From Cryptosporidium bovis (taxonomy: Eukaryota > Apicomplexa > Conoidasida > Eucoccidiorida > Cryptosporidiidae), in assembly GCA_009768925.2 (NCBI GenBank), contig VHIT02000027.1, forward strand, positions 310,001 through 374,000: 64,000 nt of DNA, in the 5' to 3' direction. Within the stretch, counting starts at the first letter, position 1; each line of letters begins with the position of its first letter. Of this stretch, positions 31,501 through 43,300 are shown piece by piece. The notes beneath the pieces are model-generated. The model saw nothing but the letters and a program-made list of their open reading frames with translations. It did not search any database and was not told the origin of the DNA. Both the position numbers and the translations under genes were made by a program.

Positions 31501-32402
31501 TTTGTAATATAACTACTGACATAAATGAAGATAAAAATGATGACATGGACACAAATCAATATGAATGCGATGAAAAGATAAAAAAACAAGATTATTTTTC
31601 TCATAATTCCTTTTTACTAAGGGAGATACAAAAAACCTCACGCTTTGTGCACTTAGGTAGCCAAATAAGAAAAGATCCTCATGAAAAAATATTTACATTG
31701 TTTGGTCATATAATAGGAAAATTATTAAGTACCGAAAAAACATGTCCAAATGAGAGTGAACATATAGATGACGCATATGAAATACATAAAAGAAGAAGTA
31801 TTATGTGTACAAGAATGCATATCGAACACCAAATGACATCATCACTCGTAGTGAAATCTAGAAATGAGTTCAAATATTGGTTTAAGGTATACTTAAAACA
31901 CACACTTGAATCCTTTGAATACGATTTATTAAAAGAAATAGTAAATCACTGTATTGAAATGATTAAAGAAAGTATCTTAGCAAGTCCCTGTAGTAAATAT
32001 ATTAAAAATACACTTGCAATACCTGTATGGCACAATTACAGTATGCTCGAAATATTAGATTTGGATCCAATACAGTTGCTATTAAATGACGTAATCCCAT
32101 TTATAGATGAATATATAAATATTTTAGAAACTCCTGAAGATATATCAAACTTAACGAAATTGTATGATGATAAAGTAAACACTATTGAAAATATTAGACA
32201 ATACAGGAGCGAATTAGTTGGCATTAAAGCTGAAATATCGTCTAGAATCAAAAAAATAACTGAAGAGTACGAAGAAAACAAGTCCCTGAAGTTAAATTGT
32301 TATAACACACAAAGCAACTATTCGTCTCAAAGTTCGAATACAAATAACAATAACAGCAACGACTATCATTCAAGATTGGATTTTTTAAATTCTATTTTTT
32401 AA
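28593..32402 (+). CDS. HIRA: HIRA-like histone chaperone (WD40 protein)
   Basis: 1269 aa. The N-terminal ~470 residues form a WD40 propeller, with visible blades such as ICGEKGVSIWSFDYNG, LRGHQRRIRLFEFS with SSQDGSVSFWKV, and ASVTGISF. A B-domain-like motif TKIRRIQPINL lies near residue 532, matching the R-R-I-x-P core that binds ASF1 in HIRA. The C-terminal HIRA region reads TNIDILNAKTGTNIITGITI, LVTINGKLKLLELP and RPTIVLYYDDGKVFTYSFSL, followed by a helical tail. HIRA deposits H3.3 outside S phase. The linkers are long and Asn-rich. WD40 plus the B-domain motif plus the C-terminal domain make HIRA much likelier than CAF-1 p60. Confidence 0.75.
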   Translation: MKIEKVDNIKAPGDGILSVSFQPHPIDHKWNFERISICGEKGVSIWSFDYNGNHRKLSFIESITNSIIKLCRWSSDGKYLAVVDMEQVSIYYKNDENTCYSSNNFKSYNSRNDDETVISDDKSEQPLENWAIYTSFPSSDINECTDICWLKGSKILINGTVSGNLLVYNIEEKCQSCNLFVKDIIEMGLKNRNIKQNVHEVGHVSGLNTDNRGLFLACQMSNKRLYIFEIMYNYKENDKKNFSKRNCIQLSYLLEEDRLISNSPCIFTFIRRPIFDPVTCLIGCPYGEVRTSYFSCLYPFRDVSDSYPFGWMKLKKNSNNNSDKMEDVWSLNSISNISSINGKLEFPEAYRLRGHQRRIRLFEFSSTIITGNDELFTFCAQSSQDGSVSFWKVIYDLSNVDKIKSIECFLVLSNFMDEQASVTGISFNNMNNTILIGSDDNKLTLINFEFDEFSLLKSSIINSSNIYDSNWNVWNYDYIPEKPSVDILNSTINQNDIQDNTQKVKVPIITVNEIIKHQERTEESKITSKGTKIRRIQPINLSLIQKNEDTSSTIHNNGNVENEVNKSNEDDIDIVKTTNYGLKITNNDDKRNGISEDVLSNIDENTKINSNIDSSEIQINNSVNANNKYKENNSNNDLNTNNNTGTCKDSLKLLEKSSDESNNNDINVDFYLGLFMREWVNNIKYPKRLSVNFDTIIDEKTYKMCIFVDNRKVLENINKSREIKTEIICVKQEKNNNDDTLDNIKKDVQWFKPISNNNIVTNLIRIRDILLIFYSNYVDKNNSLFINTNIDILNAKTGTNIITGITIPYVLKLTLCSSLDMILLVTINGKLKLLELPSTTTCNYKSVQINIDWILDADWSYLNNSKLSRVDLFSHKNRNIDVFRKNTSSDIIKRPTIVLYYDDGKVFTYSFSLSNFIRIDDLQYYKSDYWSMIFQKTALEYTKNGDKRFSIIEDLSVSASDEYDEYESEVCNITTDINEDKNDDMDTNQYECDEKIKKQDYFSHNSFLLREIQKTSRFVHLGSQIRKDPHEKIFTLFGHIIGKLLSTEKTCPNESEHIDDAYEIHKRRSIMCTRMHIEHQMTSSLVVKSRNEFKYWFKVYLKHTLESFEYDLLKEIVNHCIEMIKESILASPCSKYIKNTLAIPVWHNYSMLEILDLDPIQLLLNDVIPFIDEYINILETPEDISNLTKLYDDKVNTIENIRQYRSELVGIKAEISSRIKKITEEYEENKSLKLNCYNTQSNYSSQSSNTNNNNSNDYHSRLDFLNSIF

Positions 32403-32965
32403 TAATTTTTATATAGCGCTCAGAGACAAGTAAATATTAGACCCAAAGTGTTACCGCCTTTAAATTATCATTAGTTACTGACAATTTGACAAAATTAAAT
32501 GTAACACAAACGGTAATGAAAAACAACTAAAACTGGGATAAAAAAGTGGCAAGTAAATATAAACAGTACTAATATTGATTATTAGAGTTAGTGTAAATGT
32601 TGTTATTTAAATTATAATAACATTAATAAAATTAATCAGAGGGTAAATATTTATTAGATTTATTTAGACTAAGCAACTATTATATGCGTTGATTTATTTG
32701 TTTGTTTTTTTGTAAATAATAATCAAGTAATAAATAAATCTTAAGGAAAGTATTTAAATTTGATACTGGTGTATTGGTTTTTTGATTACTAAATATTTGT
32801 ATTTGTACACTTTATGTATGTGTATACAGCAAAGCATAATAAGAATTTAACTAGTACTTTCAACAAGCATTACTTTACTCGAGAGAATATTCCTTATTGA
32901 ATAATTACAAGTATATAGGCAAATTTGAATTAAGTGAATAAGTCATACAATCATATATAGCGAAG
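32403..32965. other. Intergenic region before the sugar transporter gene
   Basis: About 560 AT-rich bases; no ORF or strong motif. Confidence 0.55.
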
Positions 32966-34414
32966 ATGCCTAGTTACTATAGTTTGAAACTATGTATAAT
33001 AGCTTTGAGCGTGCCCCTGTTGTTTGGTATGAACATTTCTATACTAAACTTTACTGATCCATATATAATATTGGATTATGGATTATGTGGAAATAAAGGT
33101 TCGTTTATAGAAAGAACGAGTTGTGAGGCAGGATCATATGCAATGTACAGAGTCACATTGTCCTTCTTTTCAGCGTCGTTATTGGCTTCATTTACATTAA
33201 AACATCTGATTAATAAGAGCCGAGTATTCGGTTTGAAAATGGCACTATTTCCTTATTTGATAGGTGGCATTGTAACGGCCTTGGCACCAAACTTTAAGGT
33301 ATTTTGCATAGGAAGATTCATAAGCGGTTTTCCACTTGGCATCTCAACTGCAGCAGTTGTGTTCATTTCGGAAATGTCACCTAAAGACAGGAGAGGTTTG
33401 TATTCAACGCTTTATGGTATATGTATCCCTGCTGGACAAACTATAATATACGCGACGGGATTGTACCTTCCTCCAATGACAAAACTGGTGGAGTCTGACT
33501 TACAAAAGTACTTGGTGTACTGCAGAATTACATTTTTGATTCAGTCAATTATCTCGTTTATTGCAATCGTTGGAGTGACTATATTTTGCAGAAATGAAAC
33601 TCCATGTTTATTAATTTCAGAAGGAAGAACATCTGAGGCGGAACAAGTACTTATGAAAATATATAATGATCGTTCGATTGTAGATACTGAAATGGAGTCT
33701 TTGTTGTTAAGTAATCAAAGAATGATTGAGGAAAGCAAGAATAGCGAGAGTGCTTCATTTTCAACACTTTTGAGTAGAAAGTACTTCCTTCCGACGTTTA
33801 TTTCTGTTGTTATTACTGCCGCTGTTAGTGGAAGTGGTATTGGTATATTTATACAAAAAATGAGTTCACTTATAGGTTCAGCTTCTGGCTTACCTGGCGA
33901 AAAGATTATTTACATTATTATTGCAATTTCATCTATAGAAACATTATCGTGTTTCTGTGGTGGTAAGTTAATTGAGCGTTATGGGAGAAGAATTGTGGGT
34001 ATTGCAGGTACTGCTGTCATTTCAATATCACTGTTATTTTTGGCGTTTTTTACCATATTCAAAGATCATTTCTCGATTTTTGTTGTTCAGGCAGTCCCTA
34101 TTGTCGTATTTACTACATTTTTGGTTTCATTCCAAGTTGCATTGGCTCCGGTATCTATTGCTTTTGTTCCTGAGGCACTACCTACTAAAGTGCGTTCAAC
34201 CGGTATGGGAATCTGTGCTTTTGTAAACTGGCTTATTAGTTCTGTTTACATTCCTTTATCTTACATCATTTCTGACTTGACTGTCTACTTTTTATCATCC
34301 GCATGTTGTGGTATCGTATCAATATTGTGCTACTTCTATATGAAGGAGACAAAAGGGTGTTCTATCTCCCCATATGAGTTGGAATATTCCTCGGTCAAGA
34401 CTTCTGAGATTTAA
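32966..34414 (+). CDS. MFS sugar-transporter family protein
   Basis: 482 aa with about twelve hydrophobic helices. Family signatures: GRFISGFPLGISTAAVVFIS then EMSPKDRRG at the helix 4/5 region, KLIERYGRRIVGI at the 8/9 loop, and PEALPTKVRSTGMG near helix 10/11. These correspond to the GRFLxGxGxG, ExSPxxxRG, DRxGRR and PExxPxxxRS motifs of the glucose/hexose transporter family. A first extracellular loop with paired Cys (CGNKGSFIERTSC) is present, as in animal and apicomplexan transporters. Probably a plasma-membrane transporter for hexose or a related small solute; the substrate cannot be read from sequence. Confidence 0.85.
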   Translation: MPSYYSLKLCIIALSVPLLFGMNISILNFTDPYIILDYGLCGNKGSFIERTSCEAGSYAMYRVTLSFFSASLLASFTLKHLINKSRVFGLKMALFPYLIGGIVTALAPNFKVFCIGRFISGFPLGISTAAVVFISEMSPKDRRGLYSTLYGICIPAGQTIIYATGLYLPPMTKLVESDLQKYLVYCRITFLIQSIISFIAIVGVTIFCRNETPCLLISEGRTSEAEQVLMKIYNDRSIVDTEMESLLLSNQRMIEESKNSESASFSTLLSRKYFLPTFISVVITAAVSGSGIGIFIQKMSSLIGSASGLPGEKIIYIIIAISSIETLSCFCGGKLIERYGRRIVGIAGTAVISISLLFLAFFTIFKDHFSIFVVQAVPIVVFTTFLVSFQVALAPVSIAFVPEALPTKVRSTGMGICAFVNWLISSVYIPLSYIISDLTVYFLSSACCGIVSILCYFYMKETKGCSISPYELEYSSVKTSEI

Positions 34415-35760
34415 GTGGACTGAATTCTTAAACAAGCTTAAAAGGAATGAACGAATATATACTAAAATTACAAGAAAATGTGGTAATTCTAACAAAGATA
34501 GAGTGAAAAGTGTCTATTAATGTGGATGTTATTTCTACAAATATTCTATTTTTAGTGAGGAGAATAGATTAAGTGGATAATAAAACATCAAAAATTCTAA
34601 ATCTACATCTTTTTTAATTTACTGGTTAAAGTTACACGTACATTTTAATTGTGATATTAGTCCGTCTTTATTTTGTAACATAATATGGGCTATATTTAAC
34701 TTGGTTTTTTATTGGAGTGAAACAACACAGTTTTTCACTTTCTGTTAGAAATATTTTTTTAATATCGGTATTCAAATTGGTAATCATATGGTCATAGCTT
34801 CTCTACCTAGTCAAAAGCTTTAACTGTTTGCATATGTTTTTGTTGGTAATAGTAATAATAGTGATTACATAATTACCTTCTATACTTGATTTGAAATTGC
34901 AGTCATCTTACTTATGGGAGCGGTTGTTGGTATTTGGAGACAAGTCAGAACAGCGATTAAGTGGGGATTTTGGACGTGGGATGTGGGAAAACGAAATATG
35001 AACAAGTTGGGTTCGAGTCTAAATATGAGACAACTCTCAATTCGCGATTTTCCCAGTTTTAAATTGAAATGAAAAATGAATTGTTTCAAATATACTTTCT
35101 TACCTATTACATCTAACATATCTATAATTTCATAACTTAACAATGTTCTCCAGTGAATTATAGTTTCTGCTAGTTTTAGTTCTAGCAATAGCAATATCAA
35201 TATAAATAGCTCCTCAAAACACCACATATGTTTTTTTCTCTCTTCAGGGTTACTAAAGGAGGGAACTATGTCTACACGAGATTCAGAAACATCCGTTTTT
35301 TACTTTCCTCCTTCATTTCGAGTACCGAAATTCTAACTTTTCACATTTGCAGTTACTTGTGCAATGTGAACGTCCACTACTAATTGTATTTGCAGTGGCG
35401 TTTATTTCATTTATCTGGGATGTAAGTGGCACGTATTCCTATTTGTCGTTCTTTGGGTGTTTTTACATATGGAGTTTCCCTCTCTATACATCTTGTGGAC
35501 ATTTATTCGCTTTGGTGTTTGTGTGATAACACTAATTTTCTCATTATACTTGTTTGGCACGTTGCATACAGGAGATTGAATTAGTTAATTGTATACTAAC
35601 ACTGAAAAATACAGAATTGTTTATTGCTATGATATCCATCCTTTAACAATAATCCAAACTAGGTTGCGTTAAGTAAATATAAATGTTAAAAGTGATCTTT
35701 AACTACACGGCAGCTATTTGCTATTTTTGTGTCATTTATTTTCTCATATAACCTAGAATG
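34415..35760. other. Convergent intergenic region with a GC-elevated patch
   Basis: About 1.35 kb. Bases ~34900-35570 are noticeably richer in G/C than surrounding non-coding DNA and contain splice-like signals on the plus strand. A 115-codon minus frame (34880-35227) begins with a hydrophobic stretch. No gene model is convincing; see findings. Confidence 0.4.
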
Positions 35761-36846
35761 TTAGACTTTTGTATTGTTTTTCTCAGAGTTTTTCCTTTTC
35801 ATCCTCTCCATGTGTAGCATGGCTAGTTCTGAATTCATCCTTGGAACCTGGATCTCCCCTGTATTTGACAGAGATGAGGATTCATTGGTGTTTTTGTTGT
35901 TCAAATTATCAACATTAGTATTACTACTATTATCAGACGCACTGGTAGCAGCGAGACCAGACAATGTCCGATATTTTTGTGGTTTATCATTGTTTAATTT
36001 TGCATCTGAAGAACGATCAAATGCACCCAAAGATGTGCTACTATAACTGTAACTATTTGTAGCACTTTGTTCGTCATTTGATATTCTATCTATAGTTTTA
36101 ATTGTACTGTCGGATTCTAAAAATTCAATTATTTCAGAAGATGCGGTAATAGAGTCAAAAAACGATTTAGCAACATCCCAGACCTTAACTTGTCTTCCAG
36201 TTCTTGGATCAATGACAGAAACATGTGGAAGTTTTGAAATATTATAAACATTTATCCACTCAATACCTTGTGGTGTATTACTACTTCTTTGCCAAAATAT
36301 AAAATGTTCTTTTATAAACTCAATGATTAACGAATCATTCCATATATCCCTGTTTAATATCATTGAAGAGAATTCTGTAGGATTTTGTATGTTTACTAGT
36401 ATTAATTTTTTCATGCTTTTTGCTTTTTCTTTTGCCATTTCAAATGAATCATTAAACATTATTGAATCTGGTGGCGAAAACATTTGCGTTGAAAAGTCTT
36501 CCGTTAGGGAAAATGAATCCGAATTTAAGTCGCTTCTATTATAAAAGGAATAATGAGACACACTATTCACGCTATCCTGGTGGTGATCTTGAATTAACTG
36601 GTCATTAAATGAAGGTATTGGAGTTCTAACATTATCTTCTTGATCGTAGTTAAATTGGCCATCGTCTCGTGCTAAGTTGTTCGTACTATTTGAGCTCGAC
36701 TCATTCCCAATATTTGAGAAATACTCATTTATTGCGTTATTCATATCACCAGGAAACATTTCCAAGTATCTCTTTGCCAACTGTTCATCTTCACAACCTG
36801 ATATAACTTTAAAATTCTCTATATCTTCAACACTAACCATTTTCAT
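35761..36846 (-). CDS. UBA-like and UAS (thioredoxin-like) domain protein, UBXN7/Ubx5 type without UBX
   Basis: 361 aa. A UBA-like domain occupies residues ~5-45 (NFKVISGCEDEQLAKRYLEM, AINEYF). A UAS thioredoxin-like fold fills ~130-250 (FEMAKEKAKSMKKLILVNIQ, ILNRDIWNDSLIIEFIKEHF, ISKLPHVSVIDPRTGR). This order matches UBXN7/Ubx5 and related p97 cofactors, where the UBA binds ubiquitin and UBX binds Cdc48. No UBX domain follows; the tail is Ser/Asn-rich and ends in a charged helix (ELAMLHMERMKRKNSE). p97 contact would have to be lost or use another motif. The domain architecture call is firm. Confidence 0.8.
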   Translation of the reverse strand: MKMVSVEDIENFKVISGCEDEQLAKRYLEMFPGDMNNAINEYFSNIGNESSSNSTNNLARDDGQFNYDQEDNVRTPIPSFNDQLIQDHHQDSVNSVSHYSFYNRSDLNSDSFSLTEDFSTQMFSPPDSIMFNDSFEMAKEKAKSMKKLILVNIQNPTEFSSMILNRDIWNDSLIIEFIKEHFIFWQRSSNTPQGIEWINVYNISKLPHVSVIDPRTGRQVKVWDVAKSFFDSITASSEIIEFLESDSTIKTIDRISNDEQSATNSYSYSSTSLGAFDRSSDAKLNNDKPQKYRTLSGLAATSASDNSSNTNVDNLNNKNTNESSSLSNTGEIQVPRMNSELAMLHMERMKRKNSEKNNTKV

Positions 36847-37351
36847 TAATTCATTTAAGAATAATAAACAGAGTTATGCTATTGTCCCTATTTTAAATTA
36901 AAGTTATTATTATTTTTCCTCTGGTAAATTTTTCAATTATACTTGGGTGAACAAAAAAATACAATTTATTTCCAGGTTGAGAGATAAAAACCCCGGAAAA
37001 AAAATAATTAATGCATACTATGATTTTTATTGATCCATACGATCACTTTAAGCATTATTAAAATTATTTAAAGAATTATGAATTGTCTAAAATTTGTGTT
37101 TTAAGCAAACATAACTGGACATTTATTTTGTTGTCGTACTGAATCGTTTTGCTCGGAGATATCAGTCCATGATTTCAAACAACATTCTCCAATAAAAGCA
37201 GTCTACGTACATGATAAAGCATATTCAGGACACAAAATAAATGGAAATAGCGATTTATTTGCATGGCTAAGTAACAAACAGAAGTGGCTTTGCCACAGTC
37301 GCTATAACTGTAACTGTTGAAAGCATTAGTTACACTTGAATTAAAGTACAA
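36847..37351. other. Intergenic: 3' side of UBR ligase, 5' side of UAS gene
   Basis: About 505 bases. A higher-GC patch at ~37131-37330 includes a small GTGGC-TTT-GCCAC hairpin near 37284-37296. No ORF. Confidence 0.5.
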
Positions 37352-40300
37352 CTAGTCAGGAAAATAATTTAATGAATCATTATTTTGAAAAGGATACCAA
37401 TTAATGCTGCTGTCTCTTTTGATTAAGTATTTTTGTATGCTGTTTTGCAACTTAGAAAGCCTGTATCTACACAAAGTTAGAGGCTTCCCTCTAGACAAAA
37501 ATCTATCCTCTTCTCCGTATTCGTCAATATATAGAGTAGAAAACTCACAGGCTCTGTACAAGTAAATATAAAATTTTTCAGGTTCTATCCAATTAAAAAT
37601 GTTGTTTGAGCCAGCATTTTTTGTAGATGCAATATCAATTCTAAAACATATAACAATAGAGGATGATATATGGAGGAAAAAGGAGAGACCATTTCCACAC
37701 CTGGTGATATGATCTTTAATAGGGATTGAAGTAAACGACATGTTTAAGCCAGTTCCATATGGAATAGAGTAACACGAATGTTTGTTTATATCACTGTTAT
37801 TATTATCGTCTTTGCGGCAATAATAGTATGATCTTAGAAATAGCGAAGAGTTTACTGAATTCACTTCTGACTCATTGCAACAAGAATAATCTGTGCATAA
37901 AACAGCTCCACAAGATAGGCAAAGTAACAGCTGGTTAATATTCGGCTTTTTGCTTCCACTCCAGTGTCTGATTTGATTAGAAATCAACTTATTATACAAT
38001 GTATGGTACATCTTCGGCAATGCTATATTATTTTGATTATAACTATTGATCAGGATAATATTATCGGTAAAATTACTAATACATAAATATTTGTCGTTGA
38101 AATAACTGAATTTTTTGCAAATAAAGTCAAGTTCACTATTGTTTATAACTCTATAGTATGTATTTATGTTCTTATTTAATAATTGAGTTTCCGTATTATA
38201 GTTTTCACTATGAACAAGTACATCAAGTGTCGTTAGTGGCAGAAAAACTCTTTTTAATGGAAGAATTTTTATGAACAGTATATTATTTACTATTGAATTA
38301 ACCAATTCATTTGCTTGTTCGCATTCAGTGTTGTAGTTATTTCTATTATCGTGCTCAAAATTAACTAATAATTCAATAATATTCATAAAGACATTACATT
38401 TGAAATTTAACTTGTTAGATATCTTCTCAGTATAATAGATAACGGTATCTTTTACACTCAATTGCTCCATTTCGAGTTTAATGCTAGCCAAATTTGCATC
38501 ATCATCCCCGTTATATTCATCTAAAAATATATCTTGAAATTTAGATAAACATTTAAGCCAAGGTAATATTCCGTAATATACAATATCAGGAAGCTTTTCA
38601 ATGTTTTCTAGTTTAAACATTTTATTTAGTGAAATATCGTCTATTCTAAGGTCACATTCAGATGTTATATTATAATTTGGAAATATTTGCTCGTTCAAAA
38701 TGTAACTAATTTTGTCTAAACTAATTAACTCATCATTAATTACATCACTAAATTGGTAATATGTCTTGTTGTCCCTAATATACTCTTTCTCAAAATTAAA
38801 ACCACGATCACCAACATTATATTCGTATTTGTCACCTTTCTTACCATCATTGTGACTTACCCCACCAGTAATGGATTTATCATAACAGCCGTCGATTTGA
38901 AAGTTCCTATGTAGGTCTTTTGCTCCATATTTCAAATTTAACTCATCGTTTAAAAAATGCTCCGGTATACTTTCATCAAAAGTATCACATTCATCGTTTT
39001 TGTAATCTATGAAAAGTGCGTCATCGCTCTCACATTGTTGGTCCATCTGTTCACTCTCCGAAAAGTCATTAAACGACGTTACAAAGCTATCATCAGGATT
39101 CTCTCGTTTAGCGAATACTCTAAATGGCTTGGATATTTGTATAGGAATAGATCCGTAAGAATTTGTAAATATTCTTGTTTTGTTTATCGAATTAACTCTG
39201 GTCGCTCTGTACTCAACTTTACCTTTTCTCTTGTGTTTAATAATCATATTAAAATTGCATCCGTTCAACAACTCATTACAGAAATTTAATACTGAAAACT
39301 CATCCTTATTTAAGAAGCAATTGCTAATAACCTTACTTTTGTCCCTGTTTGAATGCTTTAGTATCAAATCAACAATTACATTACCCCTTTTACCTGTGTT
39401 ATTTAGTTCTCGAAACTTTTCATTCCAATCACTGTTCCAAAATGTCCATACTAATGAAAACACCTCAATTACTAACATAATTGTAATTATGCTTGACATA
39501 TCCAAGTAATTTTGTTTTCCTTCTTTGCCGTCTTTTTCACCAACAAATTCAGTTAATATAATGTAATTTAATAAAAATTGGAATCTAGAAGAAGGAGACT
39601 GCAGCGAAACAAAGTCCCAAATGTCCATATTTGAATTGCTATTATTTAAAACCGGTGATAAACGTCTAAGCAAAGACTCTCCTAGAGTTGGAAATGATTT
39701 AATCAAATTTTTAATTGAATCAATTATTATTGAGTAAAACAATGGCTTGTAACAGTTATTATCTTTAAATGAAATATTGTCTATAATTATATTATCACTC
39801 AAAATTTTAACAAAAATACTTATTGGGTTTACATTTAACACACTATTGATGTATATTTTGTTGCTAATTAAATTGTGAGGTAATAGATAGTTAAATGAAT
39901 TTAATATTGAAAGTATTTGTTGAAGTGTTGGGTACTTTTTAAGGCTAACATTTAAATGTTCGAAATAAAACATATAGTTCGTGCTATCTTTATTTAAAGA
40001 TAAGTCTTTTAATGTGTTCAATGTCCTCTCCAGCAACTCACTTAAACCATCATTTTCGTCTTTTTTTTCACCATTCTCGCATCCCACGGCTTTCCTTCCT
40101 CCTAAAATGCATGATTTAAACGGTAGTATTATATTGGAGTTGGTTTTACAGTATGGACAATATAAATTAGTGTAATGGTAAAAACAACCTTCAGTTTTAT
40201 AATCCAAAACTCTACTTTTTAAATCCTCGTTACTTTCATCCAGTTTGACAGAGCTCAATTCGTGAATCACGGCGTCATCCCCATATGTGTCAACCAAAAC

Positions 40301-43300
40301 TCTTATCATTCCTCTATCTGGTATTATTGGAACGTTTCCGTAAAGGGAATTGTATTTGTATTCAATGCTTTTGCTTGATTCTGAGTCAGAATTACTACTA
40401 GTGTCAAGATCGGAGCTCGAACTCGAACTGGAATTTGAATTTGAACCGGAATCTGAATAGTTTTCGTCTCCGTTCAGATTGTAATGGTTGATGTTGTTAT
40501 CTCGTAGAAATTGAGTAATTGTCAAGTTTTCGGTTGTGAAAAAGTTATTCTCAATAAATGATTTGTAATATTGTCCAATACAACTATAGTGAATAATATG
40601 ACCACATATGGTTGTTAACATAGAGGTGTAGTTCGGCAATGAATAAGAACCATTAATGCTAGAGAATGATTTAACATTCTTCCTTGAATTCATCGAAATA
40701 GTTTGCAAATCAAGGTATCCAAAAGTTGCCAAGTCGTCGATGTTGTCTGAAGATAATATATTTATTTCTTCATGACAAAATACGCAATATTCGGCTTTAC
40801 TATTCATATTTGAGGTTTCAGATTCATCATTATTTTCAAATGTTTGTCTGTGATTCTTCATAAACTCTTTCTGTTTATTCAAATATCTCTGCATTATACT
40901 TGCCTGTTGTGATAAAATATCTTTGTTGTTATTTTTTTGATCAGAAACTTTTCTCTTTTCCTGTTTGTATCCCAAGTAAATGCTGTCTAAATATTTGTTT
41001 ATGTACTCACGAATTTCTGGACTGGCTTCTTTTCCAATAGATAACCCCCATTCCAAAAAATAACAAGCCTCTAGAGATATATCATTCAGTAAGTCCCTAT
41101 TTACAAACCTAAATTTGGAATCAGGATTTTCCTTGTTCAAAAACAACTGGTCGTCACTCTCCTTTGTCCTAATTGAATATATCGCCTCAATCAATATATC
41201 CATCAAACAAAACTCTCTTTTTTCACCACCTTCAGTTATTTTTACTTGACTCATTTCTACCCCTTCCACTTCTACCTGTTCCTTTATTCCTTTTAAATCA
41301 ATCTTGATTGGAACAGTAAGTAGATTGAATATATTCTCTATTTGATTAGCCTTAAGCTGTTCTGAAATACGATCAATATTTAACTCTTTAATGATTAATG
41401 TGTTATCTAGTCCTGCTTTTCTTAAATCTGACTTTTTTCCGAAATTGTCATACACAAGATTGCACAAATAAGGACTCACCAACAGATAGTTGTAGTAATC
41501 ATTTTCCATTTCTTCTGTGTAACCCATAATTGTTATTTTTTGTTTATTTTCAAAATCATCATTATCTTCCTTTGAAATTCCAAAATAGTTCTCCACTAAA
41601 TCGACATTTATACATCTTGGATTTAATTCTTTTACTGTTGTTTTTTCACTATGTAAAACGCTATTGTTGCTCAAAAAATGCGTATTTATGTCCTTGTATT
41701 CGAAAATGTCATCTAGTTGAGATAAATTAACATTGTTAAAATCACTTTCTTTTTTCCTAAGTGAATTCACAAACTTAATTATCTCAATATTAATCAAGTT
41801 AAATATTAATATAAAGGAATACTGAATTGTTCTCGGGTCTGCAATAACAGTCTCGTTTTTGTTTATACCTAATAACTTTGGCAAGTATAAATGAACAACG
41901 CTTGAAAACAAAGCAGACAGTATATATACATTATTGTTGTTGTAGTTAAATAGTGAAACAAAGTGATTAGCTTCTGAAATATGACACAATTTCATTGGAA
42001 ATTTTACGAATTTATTGTCTATAAACACTTTGTCCGCATCTTTATGTAATTTCTCAATGGAGTCTACTTTGCCTAAACCAACACCATTTGTTTGATTATT
42101 CATATACCCACTTTTATTTATCAAGTTTTCTTGTACCAAAGTCTTATTGTTTTCGTACCAATTGCACATTTTGTTGACCATAAACTTGGTGAAACTCAAT
42201 GAACTTTTTTCATTTGAAAAGTTTATTGGAAGTACAGGATCATAAAGCATCCAACCAAGTGGTTGTTTTATTTTGTAGAGTATTGGTTTCTTGTCATTAG
42301 CAGGAATAGCATCGCAGAATGAGCATAGTATTTCATCAACAATTAAATTAGGATTGGAAGAATTAATCGATTGAATAAATTGTCCATAATATAAGGAGGC
42401 AGAACTTGATATTGGAACGCCATCCTGAATCTCAGATCTAGATCTTTCTTTTCTTATTAAATATTGCAACAATAGATATCTATATATTGATTTGTTAAAA
42501 GTAAGTGATACTGGAATGTCTACTGAATTAATTTTTGTTAATATATCCATAATAAAATGCATACAAGAAGCCATCTTACTGTTGAATTTCATCCCTATAT
42601 TAAATATATTAATATTCTCAAGTGCAAACTCGTATTTAAATTTGCTCTCTTCGCTTAAACTTGAATCCTTTTCCGATTTTTTCTCCACTTCACCAATATT
42701 ATTGTTTTCTCTAATAACGGAAAATTCATTCCCAAGATCTTCACTTATGCATCCATTCATGCTTATGCTCTTTCTTTTGTCCATTGTTAGTTTATTTTTC
42801 ACGTCAAAATGCGTCAAAATTGAGTTAAATAATAGTAAGATATACCTTTCATCGTCTAAAATATTGACATAAAATCTGATTGATATAAGATCCGTAATCA
42901 TGTACAATATTGACCAGTGAGATTTCCTGTAAAACTGAGACTCGCCTGTTCTGTTTGACCCATTTCTTATTGAAAATTGTTGGTTAAAGTAGTATGTTTG
43001 GAAGAAAAAACAATAAGATCTAATTGGATGCTCAATCAGTAGTATTTTAAGCAAATCACTATTCAAGCCTATATTAGACAATAAGTTTTTAATATAGTCT
43101 AAATCTTTATTTAAGTTATATTTGTTAAAGTAACCCAGATATATAAATACTATTTGAGTAGTTATTCTATGAAGAGGAATGTGAATTGACACTGAATTGT
43201 CCATTACACAGTGATCATGTAAAAAATAGTCAGCATAGTTGGTCACTTCTTGTGTTAATTCAAATAGCAAAAAGTGCTTAACCGGCTGATATTCACTTTT

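Noticed and set aside
34880-35227. 115-codon minus-strand frame with hydrophobic N-terminus
   Set aside because: No family match and no conserved features beyond one hydrophobic stretch; kept only as a question in the GC-elevated patch.
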